Shown here: positions 15,871-25,767 of the stretch, one piece after another
How positions within the stretch are numbered: the first letter of the stretch is position 1
Layout of the letters: every line of letters starts with the position of its first letter
NCBI GenBank assembly: GCA_963741505.1
Contig: CAVUIJ010000041.1
Span: 1-64,000 of the forward strand
Source of the DNA: JAKFWF01 sp963741505
GTDB taxonomy: Bacteria; Pseudomonadota; Alphaproteobacteria; Rhizobiales; Hyphomicrobiaceae
Length of the DNA stretch: 64,000 bases
Direction of reading: 5' to 3'
Program-made: the position numbers and the translations under genes
The notes under the pieces: generated by a model
Told to the model about the DNA's origin: nothing
What the model saw: the letters and a program-made list of their open reading frames with translations, nothing else
The model's database searches: none

Positions 15871-18153
15871 TCATGCGGCGACTGACAGAGAGAGCTTCTC
15901 GACCAGGCGACGTGCCTCAGCCAATGGCCCTGGCTTGGCAAACAGATAGCCCTGAGCATGAGTGCAACCGATCGACGCCACCAATTGCAACTGCTCTTCC
16001 GTCTCAATTCCCTCGGCGGTCGTCGACATCTCCAGCGAACTAGCCATGCCGACAATCGCCTTGAGAATCACGGGCTTGCTATCGGAGTTGTCCAACGCCT
16101 TGATAAACGACCTGTCGATCTTGATGCAGGTGAACGGGTAGCTCTGCAGATAGCTTAGCGACGAGTAGCCCGTACCGAAATCGTCCATGGTCAGCATGAC
16201 GCCCATCCGGGTGATGTCATTGAGCTGTTCCCAGGTCGCCACATCATGACGCATCAGTGTCGTCTCGGTAATTTCGAGCTTAAGGCGATGCGCGGCCATT
16301 CCCGATCGCGCCAATGAGCTGGCAATGGAGTGGGGAAGAGTCTTGCGGATAAATTGCACAGGTGAGCAGTTGACCGACACGGACAAGGATGGCGGCAGCG
16401 TCATGGCGTCCTGGCAGGCCTGATCGATGACCCAAGCACCGATTTCGTCGATGACGCCGCAACGCTCCGCGATCGGGATGAACTCCATGGGGGAGACGAA
16501 CCCGCGCTCTGCGTGTTGCCAGCGCAGCAATGCTTCGAATCCGACGATCTCTCTGGAACTTACCGACGCGATGGGCTGATAGTGCAGTGTCAGCTCGTCG
16601 TTGCGCAAAGCGTTGCGCAGGTCGCGCTCCAATTTGCGGCTCTCTTGAACCGATTGGCTGACGGCGAGACTGTAACGCTGCGAGATGGATCCGCCGAGGG
16701 CTTTAGCAGAGTAGAGTGCAAGATCGGCCGCCGTTACCAGGTCAATGGAAGTGTTTGCATCGCCGGGGTATCTTGCAATGCCGACGCTGGCTCCGATGGA
16801 CATCGTCCTCTTGTCGATTTCAAATGGCTTGGCCATGTCCTCGCAAATCCGTTCGGCGAGAGCGGCCGCATCGTCATCGGTGCGGATGCCGTGCTGAATG
16901 ATCGCAAACTCGTCGCCGCCAAGTCGCGCGAGGAAATCCGTCGATCGAATTGATTTCGTCATGCGCTCAGCCACGGCCGTGAGGAGCCGGTCGCCGGTTG
17001 GATGGCCATAGGTATCGTTGATGGGCTTGAATCCGTCCAGATCGACGATGAGGAGTACTACACCTTCGGTTTGAGTTTCAGTCGCCTCCAGGGCGGTTGT
17101 CAGGTGCGCCTGGAAGCTCAGCCGGTTGGCCAGCCCGGTCAGACTGTCCTTTTGAGCCAACTGACGCAGAACGCCGTCGGTCTGACGCTGCCAGGAAATG
17201 GCAACACACAGGACGAGAAGGATCAGGACGGTTATGCCGCTGGACCAGGCCACGTATACGCGTTGAGCGTCCGTCCACGTCGTCGCGGCTTCGACGTCAA
17301 CCACTTCGAGCGGGAAGTCCGAGACGTGCCGTTTAGCGACGACCTTCAAGCCGTCGTCGAAGCGCTGCAGTTCGAGCCGCGTGTCGGGGTCCCGCGCCAC
17401 GAGGTTCTGGACGAATTGATCTTCACGGTAGAGGATGCCTACCGTAGGCGAAAAGCGCCCCGTCCCGGCCCGAACAATTCCATCGCCACCATTGAGCGAA
17501 AGCCCACCGGTTTTCCCGAGATTGAGCTTGCTGTAGGTTTTGGTGACGTACTCCGGATCGAGGGACACAACAATCACACCGTCGAACGATCCATTTTCCT
17601 GTTCCAGCCTGCGGGCGAACTGCACGGATATTTTTCGCGACGCACGACCTATCATTGGTTTGCAGATGAAGAGATCGTCCCCGTCGGTTTGTGCATGGTG
17701 CTTGAAATGTTCGCGGTCGCTCAGGTCGACGGGCTCCTTGGGATAGAGCATGGCGGTGCTCGTCAACATTTGTCCGCTCTTTTCGATCACCGCGATTTGC
17801 ACCGCTTGCTCGGCAATCGTGAAAGGCTCTCGGACCAATTCTTGCCACGGGAGCTTGTCGCCAATGCGATATCGGGATTGGCGCAAGAAAATCAGGAGTT
17901 GATCGAGATCGTTGGCCGTGATGGCGACGTTGTGCTCAAAGGCGACGGCGAGATTTTCTGCCTTCAATGCCAGTTCTGTCCGCATCAACTCCCGACTTTC
18001 ACCGAGTTGCCGATCGCCTTGCAGCCAAACGATACAGATCAGGGCGAGAGCAAACACGACACTGGAGAGGGTGGCTGCCGCGCCCGACCAGAATGCTCCG
18101 GAAGTCAAATGCTTGATTGTTATGGGGGGCGTCATTGGATTCATCACCAGCAT
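15871..18153 (-). CDS. Membrane-bound Cache-GGDEF-EAL cyclic-di-GMP enzyme
   Basis: This protein makes and/or breaks cyclic di-GMP. An N-terminal helix (SSVVFALALICIVWLQ) and a second one (VLILLVLCVAISW) bracket a periplasmic Cache domain with DLSDREHFKHHAQTDGDDLF. The GGDEF domain is intact, with the signature GGDEF and the inhibitory RxxD (RSTD) five residues before it. The EAL domain has EALLRW, NCSPVQFIR, DDFGTGYSSLSYL and KIDRSFI, the motifs needed for phosphodiesterase activity. ATG 18153 and 18144 are equally possible starts. A paralogue lies at 34887-37562. Confidence 0.85.
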   Translation of the reverse strand: MLVMNPMTPPITIKHLTSGAFWSGAAATLSSVVFALALICIVWLQGDRQLGESRELMRTELALKAENLAVAFEHNVAITANDLDQLLIFLRQSRYRIGDKLPWQELVREPFTIAEQAVQIAVIEKSGQMLTSTAMLYPKEPVDLSDREHFKHHAQTDGDDLFICKPMIGRASRKISVQFARRLEQENGSFDGVIVVSLDPEYVTKTYSKLNLGKTGGLSLNGGDGIVRAGTGRFSPTVGILYREDQFVQNLVARDPDTRLELQRFDDGLKVVAKRHVSDFPLEVVDVEAATTWTDAQRVYVAWSSGITVLILLVLCVAISWQRQTDGVLRQLAQKDSLTGLANRLSFQAHLTTALEATETQTEGVVLLIVDLDGFKPINDTYGHPTGDRLLTAVAERMTKSIRSTDFLARLGGDEFAIIQHGIRTDDDAAALAERICEDMAKPFEIDKRTMSIGASVGIARYPGDANTSIDLVTAADLALYSAKALGGSISQRYSLAVSQSVQESRKLERDLRNALRNDELTLHYQPIASVSSREIVGFEALLRWQHAERGFVSPMEFIPIAERCGVIDEIGAWVIDQACQDAMTLPPSLSVSVNCSPVQFIRKTLPHSIASSLARSGMAAHRLKLEITETTLMRHDVATWEQLNDITRMGVMLTMDDFGTGYSSLSYLQSYPFTCIKIDRSFIKALDNSDSKPVILKAIVGMASSLEMSTTAEGIETEEQLQLVASIGCTHAQGYLFAKPGPLAEARRLVEKLSLSVAA

Positions 18154-18539
18154 GTGAGACCAGCTTGAGGCTGCAAGCAGCCAGCCGAACCCCTGAGCAT
18201 CATGCTGGACACGTGCCCGGATGCCTGGGCACCACACAACTCATGTTGTGCGCAGGGGCACTACCCCCGATGTCGACAAGGTAAGCTTAGAATGACCCCC
18301 TTTGATGAAAAGCCTGCTAACGATCTCTACACCTGCACAGAACGAGTGCTTCAGTCATGAAGTCAGGCTGATGCAAGCCATCTGTGAGACGCATGAGCCG
18401 GCTGCCGGATTGCGGGTTGCTGCGCTCCTGATCGTCCTTGCCGACCGAGTGGTTTTTGCTGGAGGTCGTCGAGCACTTGTGGCTCCAGGCCGGACGCCAC
18501 GGCAGCGCCTCGCAATTGGATGATGTGATCTGATCTGTG
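18154..18539. other. Divergent intergenic region
   Basis: The stretch separates the minus-strand GGDEF-EAL gene from pxpB. No convincing gene is seen, although short open frames exist on both strands. It should hold both promoters. Confidence 0.4.
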
Positions 18540-19256
18540 ATGGAAGCAAGCCCGAGACTGTTGCCGTGCGGGGATTCTGCGATCGCAGTGGAGTTCGGAA
18601 ATGCAATCAGCATTGAGATCAACAGCCGGGTCATGGCGCTCGATGCTGCATTGCAGGGTGTTGGCCATCCCATACTCGAGACCGTCCCGACCTATCGATC
18701 GCTACTTGTCTATTTCGATGCAGCGTCTTCGTCCTATGAGGAGATCACTGCAATCATCCTGGATGGACTGGCGTCTCCCGTAACCATGCCGTCGGCCGCA
18801 AGGGTCTGGCGTGTCCCTGTTGTTTACGGAGGGCCGTTCGGCATCGACTTGATCGAATTCGGCGAAACGCACAACATGACTGCTGGCGAAGTGATACGTC
18901 GCCATTGCTCCGGACTCTATTTCATTTACACGATCGGGTTCATGCCTGGATTTGCCTACCTCGGGGGATTGGATCCCGCACTCGAGACGCCTCGACGCTC
19001 AACACCTCGCCTCTCGATTCCAGCGGGTTCGGTCACTATCGGCGGGGCGCAATCAGCTATCACGTCGGTCGAAGCGCCAAGCGGCTGGCATGTTATCGGT
19101 CGTTCGCCGGTCCAAGCATTCATGGCCGATCGCGAGCCGCCATGCTTGTTCTCCGCGGGAGACTTCGTCACGTTTTTTGCCGTTGAGCCCGAGGAATGGC
19201 CTTCATTGCACAGGGCTTCCTGCCGTGGCGACCTCGTCGCTGAGCTCGTCCAATGA
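18540..19256 (+). CDS. pxpB: 5-oxoprolinase subunit PxpB (KipI-like)
   Basis: PxpB with PxpA and PxpC hydrolyses 5-oxoproline to glutamate using ATP. The start LLPCGDSAIAVEFGNAIS is typical. The core motifs are VPVVYGGPFGIDL, YTIGFMPGFAYLGGLDPAL, TPRLSIPAGSVTIGGAQ and GWHVIGRSPVQAF. The 238-residue length is normal. ATG 18540 follows a GTG codon. The stop overlaps pxpC by ATGA. No pxpA (LamB/YcsF) gene is within view. Confidence 0.88.
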   Translation: MEASPRLLPCGDSAIAVEFGNAISIEINSRVMALDAALQGVGHPILETVPTYRSLLVYFDAASSSYEEITAIILDGLASPVTMPSAARVWRVPVVYGGPFGIDLIEFGETHNMTAGEVIRRHCSGLYFIYTIGFMPGFAYLGGLDPALETPRRSTPRLSIPAGSVTIGGAQSAITSVEAPSGWHVIGRSPVQAFMADREPPCLFSAGDFVTFFAVEPEEWPSLHRASCRGDLVAELVQ

Positions 19257-20284
19257 CTTGGCTTGAAGTCGAAAGCTGTGGCGGTGGATGCTCCGTGCAG
19301 GATGGAGGCCGCTTCGGCTATCGACGGATTGGATTGCCGCGATCCGGTGCGCTCGACATCCTGGCCTTGGCCATGGCAAATGTGGTGGTCGGAAACGCGG
19401 CGGCGTCGGCGGGCCTTGAACTCATCATGTCAGGCGCCGCGCTGCGGGTGATTGGTGGACCGGTCCGGGTGGCCTTCGCCGGCGCCCACTCTCTCGTGAC
19501 GATCGACGGACTGCCCCTCCCGCAGCAGACATCAAGACTGGCATTTTCGGGTCAGCTGATCTCGGTCGGTTGCCCCCAACGAGGCGTGTGCGTTGTTCTC
19601 GCGGTCGAAGGCGGCATTCGGTCTGCGAAAGTCCTGGGCTCGCAGTCCCTCCATCTGCGATCTGGCATCGGAGGGCACGCCGGGAGACAGTTGCGGGCAG
19701 GCGATCGGCTGACTGTCGACAGGGCGAACCTTGATCGCGGCGATGTTTGGCTACCCTATCAGCAGGCCTTGGCGCAGGATTCCGTTCGGGTTGTGCTTGG
19801 GCCCCAGAGCGAGCAGTTCTCGGAGGAAGCGCGTCGGTTGTTTCTGGACAGCGGGTATGTCGTGACACCCTTCTCCGATAGGATGGCGTATCGGTTGGAA
19901 GGGGTGAAGATCGAGCGCGATCCAGACCATGTCATGATTTCTGACGGAGCATTCGAGGGAGCCATTCAGATCACATCGGGTGGTCAGCCGATCGTCATGC
20001 TTGCCGACCACCAAACCATCGGGGGCTATCCGAAAATCGCAGGGGTGATCGGGCCAGACCTGCGAAAAGTCGTCAATAGCCGCCCGGGCACGACGATCCG
20101 CTTTTGTGCGGTAACACTCGATGAGGCACACCGAGAGTGTCGTGCGTTCAAGTCACTTCTGGATGGTCTGGCTATTACCACGAAACCCGTGATACGCGGG
20201 GGGGAAGAGGTCGTCCGGCACCTTGAAGACATCAGGGACGCCAGCGTAAATGCTGTTGACCCGGTCTCCTGGCACATGGCGTGA
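19253..20284 (+). CDS. pxpC: 5-oxoprolinase subunit PxpC (KipA-like)
   Basis: This is the carboxyltransferase-fold partner of PxpB. It shows VQDGGRFGYRRIGLPRSGAL at the N-terminus, EGGIRSAKVLGSQS in the middle, and GAIQITSGGQPIVMLADHQT followed by GGYPKIAGVIGPDL, all family hallmarks. The 343-residue length is normal. It is translationally coupled to pxpB (ATGA) and ends 24 bases before the tRNA gene, which lies on the other strand. Confidence 0.88.
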   Translation: MTWLEVESCGGGCSVQDGGRFGYRRIGLPRSGALDILALAMANVVVGNAAASAGLELIMSGAALRVIGGPVRVAFAGAHSLVTIDGLPLPQQTSRLAFSGQLISVGCPQRGVCVVLAVEGGIRSAKVLGSQSLHLRSGIGGHAGRQLRAGDRLTVDRANLDRGDVWLPYQQALAQDSVRVVLGPQSEQFSEEARRLFLDSGYVVTPFSDRMAYRLEGVKIERDPDHVMISDGAFEGAIQITSGGQPIVMLADHQTIGGYPKIAGVIGPDLRKVVNSRPGTTIRFCAVTLDEAHRECRAFKSLLDGLAITTKPVIRGGEEVVRHLEDIRDASVNAVDPVSWHMA

Positions 20285-20308
20285 CGAGCACCTGCGCTGT
20301 CTGAATAT

Positions 20309-20401
20309 TGGCGGAAGGGGGAGGATTCGAACCTCCGATACCGGATTCAGGTATCCGCAGAACGAACCCTGCGGCGCCTTCAGCCTCTCAGCCACCCTTC
20401 C
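20309..20401 (-). tRNA. Class II serine-type tRNA, anticodon unclear
   Basis: The minus strand folds as a long-variable-arm tRNA. The acceptor GGAAGGG pairs with CCCTTCC, followed by discriminator G and encoded CCA. The D arm reads GGCTGAGAGGCTGAAGGC, the variable arm is GATACC/GGTATC, and the T arm is GGAGG-TTCGAAT-CCTCC. Acceptor, D arm and discriminator match bacterial tRNA-Ser. The anticodon stem CCGCA/TGCGG encloses ten bases (GGGTTCGTTC) instead of seven, so no anticodon can be assigned with confidence. It could be a damaged tRNA-Ser or an unusual variant. Confidence 0.7.
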
Positions 20402-20474
20402 ATGTCGCGACTATAGCGAGCACGGCTGACGTGGAGCTTTCATTGCCATGGGTTCGATTGGCATCACACCGGTA

Positions 20475-20699
20475 TTACAGGCCGGTCAAAAGCGGGTCAT
20501 TCGCCTTGAGCCGCCTGCGAAACTTGATTCCGGCGTGTCGGCCTACACGCCAAAGCACGTGGCCGGACAATGTGCGACCGTTATCGAGCCGGATAGCCAC
20601 AGTAGTATCTGCCTCGAGCTTATCGACGTAGTCGAGTCTCAGCCCGTTCGAAGACTTGTGCACGATCAAGACCGTCGATGTGATCGCGTTGGCCGTCAT
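20475..20699 (-). CDS. Short PilZ-like protein, possibly a remnant
   Basis: The 74-residue frame has the features of a PilZ domain: SSNGLRLDYVDKLEADTTVA, then LDNGRTLSGHVLWRVGRHAG and IKFRRRLKANDPLL. PilZ domains bind cyclic di-GMP through an N-terminal RxxxR and a DxSxxG; here only SSNG resembles the second motif and the first is not seen. It looks like the C-terminal part of a larger protein, cut by the IS630 remnant upstream. Cyclic-di-GMP binding is therefore doubtful. Confidence 0.4.
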   Translation of the reverse strand: MTANAITSTVLIVHKSSNGLRLDYVDKLEADTTVAIRLDNGRTLSGHVLWRVGRHAGIKFRRRLKANDPLLTGL

Positions 20700-20751
20700 C
20701 TCAACAAAGGCGCTTGGTGTTGAGAAGCTGTCCGGGAAGGGAAGTGAGCCC

Positions 20752-21275
20752 TTAGCGGTATCTCGGATCCTTGCAGTTGTTTGCCTCACTGAAGATGGGC
20801 AGTTCTCGTTCCTTGCCCCAAATGACGTTGCCAGCCCGGCGTGGGTTTTTCGCGAACGCGGCGTTCCGCTCGCGGAAGTACCTATCGATTGCAGTCTTGC
20901 ATTCGTTGACCGACGCATAGTCGCTGTTGTGAATGACCGCTCGGGCCATCCCGCTGAAGACCAACTCTATGACGTTCAGGCATTGAGCACCGCTCGGGAG
21001 CGGCGCCAGCTCGACTTGCGGTCTGGGCAAAGCTGGATTGACGTCTCGTGCGTTGATCTCGTCGAACTCTTTTGAAGAAGGCTTTTGACCCATGCCAGGA
21101 GGCGGCATCCCACGATAAATAGATCCGATCTTGATCGCGGTACTTCGCAAGCAGCATCTCCAGCATCTTGATCATCTCCGCCGTGTTCTTGCGCTTCGAA
21201 TAGAAATGCGTGACCTGGTTGGTCGAGAGTTCAAGAGCGGCGGTACAGATGAGGCTGCCCTTGCTCCGCTGTCTT
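20752..21275 (-). pseudogene. IS630-family transposase, catalytic-half fragment with frameshift
   Basis: The minus strand reads GSLICTAALELSTNQVTHFY, SKRKNTAEMIKMLEMLLAKY and RIYLSWDAASWHGSKAFF in one frame. It shifts frame near 21060 and continues VELAPLPSGAQCLNVIELVF, SGMARAVIHNSDYASVN, ending in KERELPIFSEANNCKDPRY. These are the DDE half of an IS630 transposase. The N-terminal half is missing beyond 21275. Confidence 0.75.
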
Positions 21276-21806
21276 AGGGGTATCGTTCTGATTTCATCTG
21301 CCGGTCCAGGATGTTGGGCCTGATGGCAAAGTCGAGCCGCTCGACACCAGGCTGCCAGCAGCCATTATGGGTGCCCTCCTCTCGGACGGAGCAGCGAGCG
21401 CGCGCGGCGTCGTTGGCATCAACAGTAGAATTGTCGAGCGTCAGCGTGCTCGCGAGGAGCGGACGATCCCACCTCACCTTTATGCCTCGGTTCTTGCGCG
21501 CGCTGAAACGCAGATCCTCGATCGACTGAACGGGTTCAATGCAGTCGGCGTCAGATTGGTCCCAATTCCTTCTGACGAGGCACGTGGTTAGAGACGAACA
21601 TGATCTTCAGCTACGGCCGTCACTCACGCGGGCAGCTGGGGCACTTATACAGGGCACGAAGTCGCTACGCGACAGCCCGCTGTGCGGGAAGAGTGGGAGC
21701 CTGGTCGGCGAGGCCGGTAACCAGTCGGATAATCTGAAGTAGCGGGGTGGAGAGCCCGTCCTTGAGCATCGAGGTCCCAACAACCTCGCTCAGGAGTACG
21801 CTCCCC
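21276..21806. other. Stretch without a recognisable gene
   Basis: It lies between the IS630 remnant and the integrase. Short frames exist on both strands but none resembles a known family, and it probably holds decayed mobile DNA. An AGGAG at 21791-21796 serves the integrase start. Confidence 0.35.
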
Positions 21807-22625
21807 ATGAGAACGCCTACCAAGATTTCGCCGCTGCGCCAGCGCATGATCGAAGACATGGTTGCCCGCAATCTCGTGCAGGGCACGCAGCGCGGGCACA
21901 TTGCCGCCTGCAAGCTGTTCGCGGCCTATCTCGGCCGCTCGCCGGAGACGGCCACGCCGGATGATGTGCGCAAATTCCAGCTCCATCTCATCGCCAGCGG
22001 CAAAAGCATTCACAATCGCAACCGCATCATGACCGGCGTGAAGTTCCTGCTGAAGGTCACAATGCGCCGGCACGATCTTGCGGCGGAAATCTATCATCTG
22101 AGAGAACCGCAGAAGATCGCCGTGGTGCTTGCGCCCGACGAGGTCGAGCGTGTGATCGGCCATGCGCCGGGCATGAAGGCGCGCGTGATGCTCAGCATCG
22201 GCTACGGCTGCGGCCTGCGCGGCGGAGAGGTGACGCGTCTCAGGGTGCGCGACATCGACCGGGAGCAACACATCATCCGCGTGGAGTGGAGCAAAGCAAG
22301 GGGCAGAAGGACCGCAACGTGATGCTGCCGGATGACGTGATGGTTCTGCTACGGCAGTGGTGGAAGGAGCGCGACAACCGTCATGACCGCGACGTTGCAC
22401 CGGGCGACCGCTGGATCTTTCCCGGGTATCTGCGCGACAAGCCGATCTCACCGCGCCAGTTCCATCGTTACGTGAAGGCTGCCGCCGCGGCAGCCGGCAT
22501 CACCAAGCGGGTGATGGTGCACACGCTTCGCCACTCGTGCGCGACGCATCTGCACGACTACGGTGTCGACATCCGCGACATCCAGGCGCTGCTCGGCCAT
22601 TCGAGCCTGGCCACGACGGCGCGTT
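21807..22625 (+). pseudogene. Tyrosine integrase, frameshifted and fused to IS91
   Basis: The N-terminal domain starts MRTPTKISPLRQRMIEDMVA and the catalytic domain has GYGCGLRGGEVTRLRVRDID (catalytic Arg). Near 22290 the frame shifts because TGGAG is tandemly repeated (GTGGAGTGGAGCAAAG). The rest follows in the second frame: DRNVMLPDDVMVLLRQWW, HTLRHSCATHLHDYG, LLGHSSLATTARYA. Right after the catalytic Tyr the sequence passes into an IS91 transposase. Integrases of this type commonly pair with IS91-like transposases. Confidence 0.8.
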
Positions 22626-23519
22626 ACGCGACGTGGCCTGGCAGAACAAGCGCGTCGTCTACGGCCTTCTGATGAAGGCGGCGGCCGAGACCACGCTCGA
22701 GATCGCCGCCGATCCCAAGCGGCTCGGGGCGAAGATCGGCATCACGTCGGTGCTGCACACATGGGGCTCTGCGCTCACGCATCATCCGCATGTCCACATG
22801 ATCGTGCCGGGCGGGGGATTGTCGGAGGACGGATCGCGCTGGATTGCCTCGCACGGCAACTTCCTCGTGCATGTCGACGTGCTGGCACGCAAGTTCCAGG
22901 GTAAACTGCTGGCGATGCTGCTCGACGCGCACGATGCGGGCGAGCTCAAGTTCTTCAATACGCATTCGGGGCTCGCCGACAGGGCGACGTTCAAGCGCTT
23001 CGTCGGTCCGCTGCGCCACATCAAGTGGGTAGTCACTGCAAGCCGCCGTTCCACGGCCCCGAGCAGGTCCTGCGCTATCTGTCGCGCTACACGCATCGCG
23101 TAGCGATCTCGAACCGCCGGCTCGTCTCCGCCGACGACGGCGGCATTGCGTTCCGCTGGAAGGATTATCGCGAGGATGGGCTCCCTCGCTGGAAGACGAT
23201 GAAGCTGGTGCCGGCCGAGTTCATCAGGCGGTTCCTGCTCCACGTGCTGCCAAAGGGCTTCCATCGCATCCGGCACTACGGGCTGTTCGCCAACGCCAAT
23301 CGCGCCGAGGCCATCGCGCTGGCGCGCGCGCTGCTCGGCGTGACACCGCCGCCGCCCCAACCTGATCCGCAGCCACATGCCGTCGAGGTGCGTGTGCTGG
23401 CGAGCCCGTGTCCGTGCTGCGGCGGCCGCATGCACGTCATCGAGACCTTCGAGGCGGGCGCGATGCCGAGGTGCTGGCCCGCGCCGAAACCGATCGCGAT
23501 CCGGATCGACACGTCATGA
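22626..23519 (+). pseudogene. IS91-family transposase, N-terminally truncated and frameshifted
   Basis: The first frame reads VAWQNKRVVYGLLMKAAAET, then the HUH-type region HTWGSALTHHPHVHMIVPGG. After a one-base shift near 23030 it continues GPEQVLRYLSRYTHRVAISN (with the likely catalytic Tyr), FRWKDYREDGLPRWKTMKL and FIRRFLLHVLPKGFHRIRHY. A CPCCGG knuckle lies near the end. The N-terminal zinc region is missing, deleted together with the integrase C-terminus. It cannot be active. Confidence 0.85.
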
Positions 23520-24284
23520 GTTGCGCCGACGACGGGCTTCTGATCTTCGACATGCCACTGCGCTGGCTCTCGGCCGGCGATACCGACGCGCGTCCCGCCC
23601 GCGATCTCAGGCCACCAACTCGGCCGAATGGTGCGCCCGCAGCCATGCCGAAGCGCCAATTCATCGGGCGAGTTGCATCACATGCCACGGCGCTCGCGCG
23701 CATTCGCCCGCTGATCAGGACAGTGTCCTCTGCGGCTGCTGCGCTCAATCCCCATAGTGCTGATCGTGCGGCACCCGGCGCCCGCTGCACCAACTGAGCA
23801 AGCGCGACTTCGTGCCTTGTTGCTTCTCCGACACCGGCCAGAGATCGCTGAGCCGTCCCACATGGCCGGCGTCCGAGCATCTTCACATTTGCGGACGTGT
23901 CGGCCCAGGACAGGTGGGGCCAGGGGTGCAACAGGCCGATCTCGCGATAAGACTTGAAGCGGACACCGGCGAAAAATCCGAAAAAAGTCGATGACCGCGA
24001 ATGGAGGGATTAAGCGTTCAATTTTGCTGATTCGCAGAAGTCCTGACAAGACCAGGAAAGAAGGGCGGCTCCTGCATCCTGGACGACATTCGACGCATAA
24101 CGAACTGATCCTGTGTTCTATCGACGCTGTAAACGTAGAAGCGGGCTTGCGAAACGACTTACGCGTTGATTTTACGCACCAATTCATTCGGTCGGGTTCT
24201 TCTAAGCGCGCCAAAAATGTCTGGGTGGGTAGTAGCTGTAAACAGCACGGTCGGGCTGATTGGAAGTGTGAAAGCCATCCGTTC
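23520..24284. other. Non-coding stretch after the IS91 remnant
   Basis: About 765 bases without a convincing gene. The first 300 or so are probably the IS91 downstream end. The last 8 bases (24277-24284, ATCCGTTC) are the left copy of the IS66 target duplication. Confidence 0.4.
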
Positions 24285-25767
24285 GTAATTACTCACCCCT
24301 CTGCGTCGGTTTGACTCGCGGGTGAGGTATTGAACGTTGGGTTGCGGGCTGATTCAAGCTCGGCATGCAAGCCGAGCCCCGTGATTCTCCGGAGACGATC
24401 CGCACCGAGCCGCTGGTGTTGTCGCTGCTCGCAAAGATCGACGCCTTGCTCGACCAAATCAAGATCCTGAACGCCCGCATCGCCGAACTCGAGGCGCGCA
24501 GCAGCCCGCCGCCGAAGACGCCGACCAACTCGTCGCTGCCGCCGTCGAGCGCACGCAAGGCCAATGTCTGTGAGACGCCTCCCGCGAAGAAGTGCCGCAA
24601 GGGTCGGCCTGGCGTTGCGCGACGACTGTGCGAAGCGCCAGACGCGACACGCGAGGTCTATGCCGAACGCTGTGCCTGCGGCGCAGTGCTTTCGCGGACC
24701 GATCAGATGCTGACGCACGCCTACGACCACATCGATCTGCCGCCGATCAAGCCGATCACGACGCGCATCAACCTGCATCGCGGCAACTGCCCTTGCTGCA
24801 ACAGGCGGGTGACGGCGAAGCCGCCGGCCGACATGCCGCCCGGCTCGCCGTTCGGGCCGGGCATCGTGTCGGCAGTGACCTATCTGCACGCTTGCCAGAT
24901 GGTCAGCTACAATCGCCTGACCGAAACGCTCGGCGGAATGTTCAACCTGAAACTCTCCGAGGGCGCGATCGCCAACATGCTGGCGCGTGCGCAAACGCCG
25001 TTCGCCGCGCACGCCGCCGAGATCGCCGAGACGGTGCGTAACAGTCCTGTCATCGCCAGCGACGAGACGAGCGCGCGCGTCAACGGGAAAACGCACTGGC
25101 AGTGGACGTTCATCGCGCCGACGGCGGTGTCCCACACCATTGCCGGGACGCGCGGCAAGGTCGTTCCGACCGAGTTTCTCGGCGGTGCGCGGCCCAAGGT
25201 CTGGCTGTCGGATCGCCTTCCCGCGCAGTGCCGCCACGCCGACGCGCATCAGTATTGTCTTGCCCATCTCATCCGCGATGCGCAGTTTGCGATCGATGCC
25301 GGCGACACGATCTTTGCGCCCGCCTTCAAACGCTTTCTGCAAAAGGCGTGCGTCATCGGCCGGCGGCGCCCGGACCTGGCAGATGCGACGATCAAGTCGT
25401 ATGCACGTGATCTCGGCCGCCAACTCGATCGGCTGCTCGACCTCGAGCCGACGCAGAAGGACGGCAGCCATCTCCGGGCCAGCATGCAGGTCGATGGCCA
25501 CGACAAGCTGCTCGTGTTCATGACACGGCGCGACGTCGAGCCGACCAACAATGGAGCCGAGCGGGAATTGCGGCCCTCGGTGATCTTCCGCAAAGTGACG
25601 AACGGCTTCCGCTCGCGATGGGGCGCCAAGGTCTACGCCGACATCCGCTCCATTGTCGCCACTGGCCGCATCAACGGCCGGAGCGCACTCACCGCAATCC
25701 GCGAAGCTCTGGCCGCGCCGCAGAGCGCTCCCGCCTGATCAGCGGGCGGTGAGGGGTGAGCAATTAC
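24285..25767 (+). mobile_element. Complete single-gene IS66-type element with target duplication
   Basis: Terminal inverted repeats lie at 24285-24301 and 25751-25767 and match at 16 of 17 positions (GTAATTACTCACCCCTC on the left). The 8-base sequence ATCCGTTC directly flanks both ends (24277-24284 and 25768-25775). One transposase gene fills the element. It looks intact and recently inserted. A damaged relative lies at about 39790-41249. Confidence 0.92.
24365..25738 (+). CDS. IS66-family transposase (single-gene type)
   Basis: The 457-residue protein starts with a coiled-coil segment (KIDALLDQIKILNARIAELE) and a PPKTPTNSSLPPSS linker. A zinc-binding region follows (CACGAV, then NCPCCNRRV). 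The DDE core has VIASDETSARVNGKTHWQW, KVWLSDRLPAQCRHADAHQY and VEPTNNGAERELRP (catalytic Glu). This corresponds to the TnpC-like class of IS66 that lacks tnpA and tnpB. No frameshift is present. Confidence 0.9.
   Translation: MQAEPRDSPETIRTEPLVLSLLAKIDALLDQIKILNARIAELEARSSPPPKTPTNSSLPPSSARKANVCETPPAKKCRKGRPGVARRLCEAPDATREVYAERCACGAVLSRTDQMLTHAYDHIDLPPIKPITTRINLHRGNCPCCNRRVTAKPPADMPPGSPFGPGIVSAVTYLHACQMVSYNRLTETLGGMFNLKLSEGAIANMLARAQTPFAAHAAEIAETVRNSPVIASDETSARVNGKTHWQWTFIAPTAVSHTIAGTRGKVVPTEFLGGARPKVWLSDRLPAQCRHADAHQYCLAHLIRDAQFAIDAGDTIFAPAFKRFLQKACVIGRRRPDLADATIKSYARDLGRQLDRLLDLEPTQKDGSHLRASMQVDGHDKLLVFMTRRDVEPTNNGAERELRPSVIFRKVTNGFRSRWGAKVYADIRSIVATGRINGRSALTAIREALAAPQSAPA

Noticed and set aside
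20309..20401. tRNA considered as selenocysteine tRNA because of its GGAAG acceptor
   Set aside because: The D stem is short, the acceptor has seven pairs, and no TCA anticodon can be placed.
24293..25501. Long minus-strand frame opposite the IS66 transposase
   Set aside because: Shadow of the transposase gene, with no recognisable motif.
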